DNA from: Anaerostipes hadrus ATCC 29173 = JCM 17467
GTDB taxonomy: Bacteria; Bacillota; Clostridia; Lachnospirales; Lachnospiraceae
DNA length: 64,000 nt
Assembly (NCBI RefSeq): GCF_030296915.1
Contig: NZ_AP028031.1
Location: 2,239,001 to 2,303,000 of the forward strand
Direction: 5' to 3'
In this document: in pieces, positions 63,397 through 64,000 of the stretch
Numbering within the stretch: position 1 is the stretch's first letter
How the letters are laid out: each line of letters opens with the position of its first letter
Program-made: the position numbers and the translations under genes
Notes under the pieces: generated by a model
The model's input: the letters and a program-made list of their open reading frames with translations, nothing else
Databases searched by the model: none
What the model was told of the DNA's origin: nothing

Positions 63397-64000
63397 ATGA
63401 TCGATCTTCATATACATTCTACTTGTTCCGATGGAACTTTTACACCAAAACAGATTGTTCAAAAAGTGATAGCAAAAAGATTATATGGATTTTCTCTGAC
63501 AGATCATGATACTGTCGATGGAATTCCGGAAATTCTTGCTATGGATCTTCCAGATGATCTGAAATTCATTCCTGGAATTGAAATTTCATGTGATGCACTT
63601 CATCGTGAGATTCATGTATTAGGATACGGAATCAACTATAAGGATCAGCAGTTAAATCATACTCTCAACATGCTCCGTGACAAACGGTTTCAGAGAAATC
63701 TTGATATGATCGAACTCTTTCAAAAAGACGGTTATCCGATTACGCTTGAAAAACTGCAAAATGGTGATCCTCATACTGTGATCACACGAGCTCACTTTGC
63801 AAGAACTTTGATCTCAGAAGGCATTTGTTCTTCCATGGATCAGGCTTTTTCCAAATATCTTGGTGAAAAGTGTAAATATTATGTTCCAAAACCATTTTTT
63901 GATCCAAAAGATTGCTTAAGATTAATCCTTGATGCTGGCGGAATTCCGGTTCTTGCACATCCATTTTTATATAAATTCTCAAATGAAGATACCAAACATC
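63397..64000 (+). CDS. PHP-domain phosphoesterase, 3' end outside window
   Basis: 201 complete codons from an ATG with AAAGGAG at 9 nt, running off the right edge. PHP metal motifs: DLHIHSTCSDGTFTP, LTDHDTVDGI, EISCD, and VLAHPFLY. This matches the TrpH/YciV group, which includes RNase AM and 3',5'-nucleotide bisphosphate phosphatases. Divergent from the TIGR04086 gene. Confidence 0.88.
   Translation, partial: MIDLHIHSTCSDGTFTPKQIVQKVIAKRLYGFSLTDHDTVDGIPEILAMDLPDDLKFIPGIEISCDALHREIHVLGYGINYKDQQLNHTLNMLRDKRFQRNLDMIELFQKDGYPITLEKLQNGDPHTVITRAHFARTLISEGICSSMDQAFSKYLGEKCKYYVPKPFFDPKDCLRLILDAGGIPVLAHPFLYKFSNEDTKH

Overview
The window looks like chromosomal DNA from a low-GC, spore-forming anaerobic Firmicute, most likely a gut Lachnospiraceae. 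The grounds are an intact spoIIAA-spoIIAB-sigF operon, a SCIFF peptide with its radical SAM maturase, strong AGGAGG ribosome sites, a fused SecDF, and Clostridia-style housekeeping genes. An Anaerostipes-like genus is a guess from overall character and is not shown by the sequence. Almost every gene is on the minus strand; the exceptions are a secreted Tp47-like protein (9533-11287), a PHP-domain gene running off the right edge, and a putative small RNA at 683-772.

Layout. 1-1680: a partial AlbA_2 gene, a small convergent-transcript locus resembling a type I toxin-antitoxin module, and a broken acyltransferase. 1797-5971: purF-purB and a GH3 lipoprotein. 6308-9140: an OmpR-type two-component system. 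9141-9532: a divergent regulatory region with a long palindrome and Fur-like boxes ahead of the Tp47-like gene. 11636-24103: a fructan-utilisation locus. It holds a secreted multidomain GH32 enzyme, a mannose/fructose-family PTS in the order EIIA-EIIB-EIIC-EIID (as in Bacillus subtilis levDEFG-sacC), a small membrane protein, and upstream a four-gene sensory cassette of membrane-anchored binding protein, LytS/NarL-type kinase, response regulator and second binding protein. 24204-35803: nadE, prfA-prmC-DUF1385, rpmE, rho, the spoIIA operon, a TPR protein, folC and a HAD phosphatase. 35885-42843: metA, then an ispF-GNAT-MBL-rluB-ligA operon. 42950-43133: tRNA-Met and tRNA-Val. 43312-56249: a surface pilus/adhesin operon (C39-like protein, major pilin, two sortases, an InlB-repeat protein, and a 2156-residue thioester adhesin with LPKTG). 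56357-63299: a HAD phosphatase, recJ, secDF, and the SCIFF maturase and peptide with a small membrane protein.

How parts fit. GH32 should release fructose outside the cell, the PTS import it as fructose-phosphate, and the sensory cassette sense the sugar, since no ABC permease or ATPase accompanies its binding proteins and both keep uncleaved N-terminal anchors. The pilus operon has one strong promoter ahead of the C39-like gene. Several terminator-like hairpins sit only 15-30 nt before the next start codon, leaving no room for a separate promoter downstream of the hairpin; they are best read as intra-operon attenuators.

The best candidates for new biology are the dual binding-protein sensor of the fructan locus, the Fur-boxed Tp47 homologue, the composite thioester adhesin with its C39-led operon, and the small convergent RNA locus at 650-890. 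All assignments come from reading motifs by eye; no database search was run.
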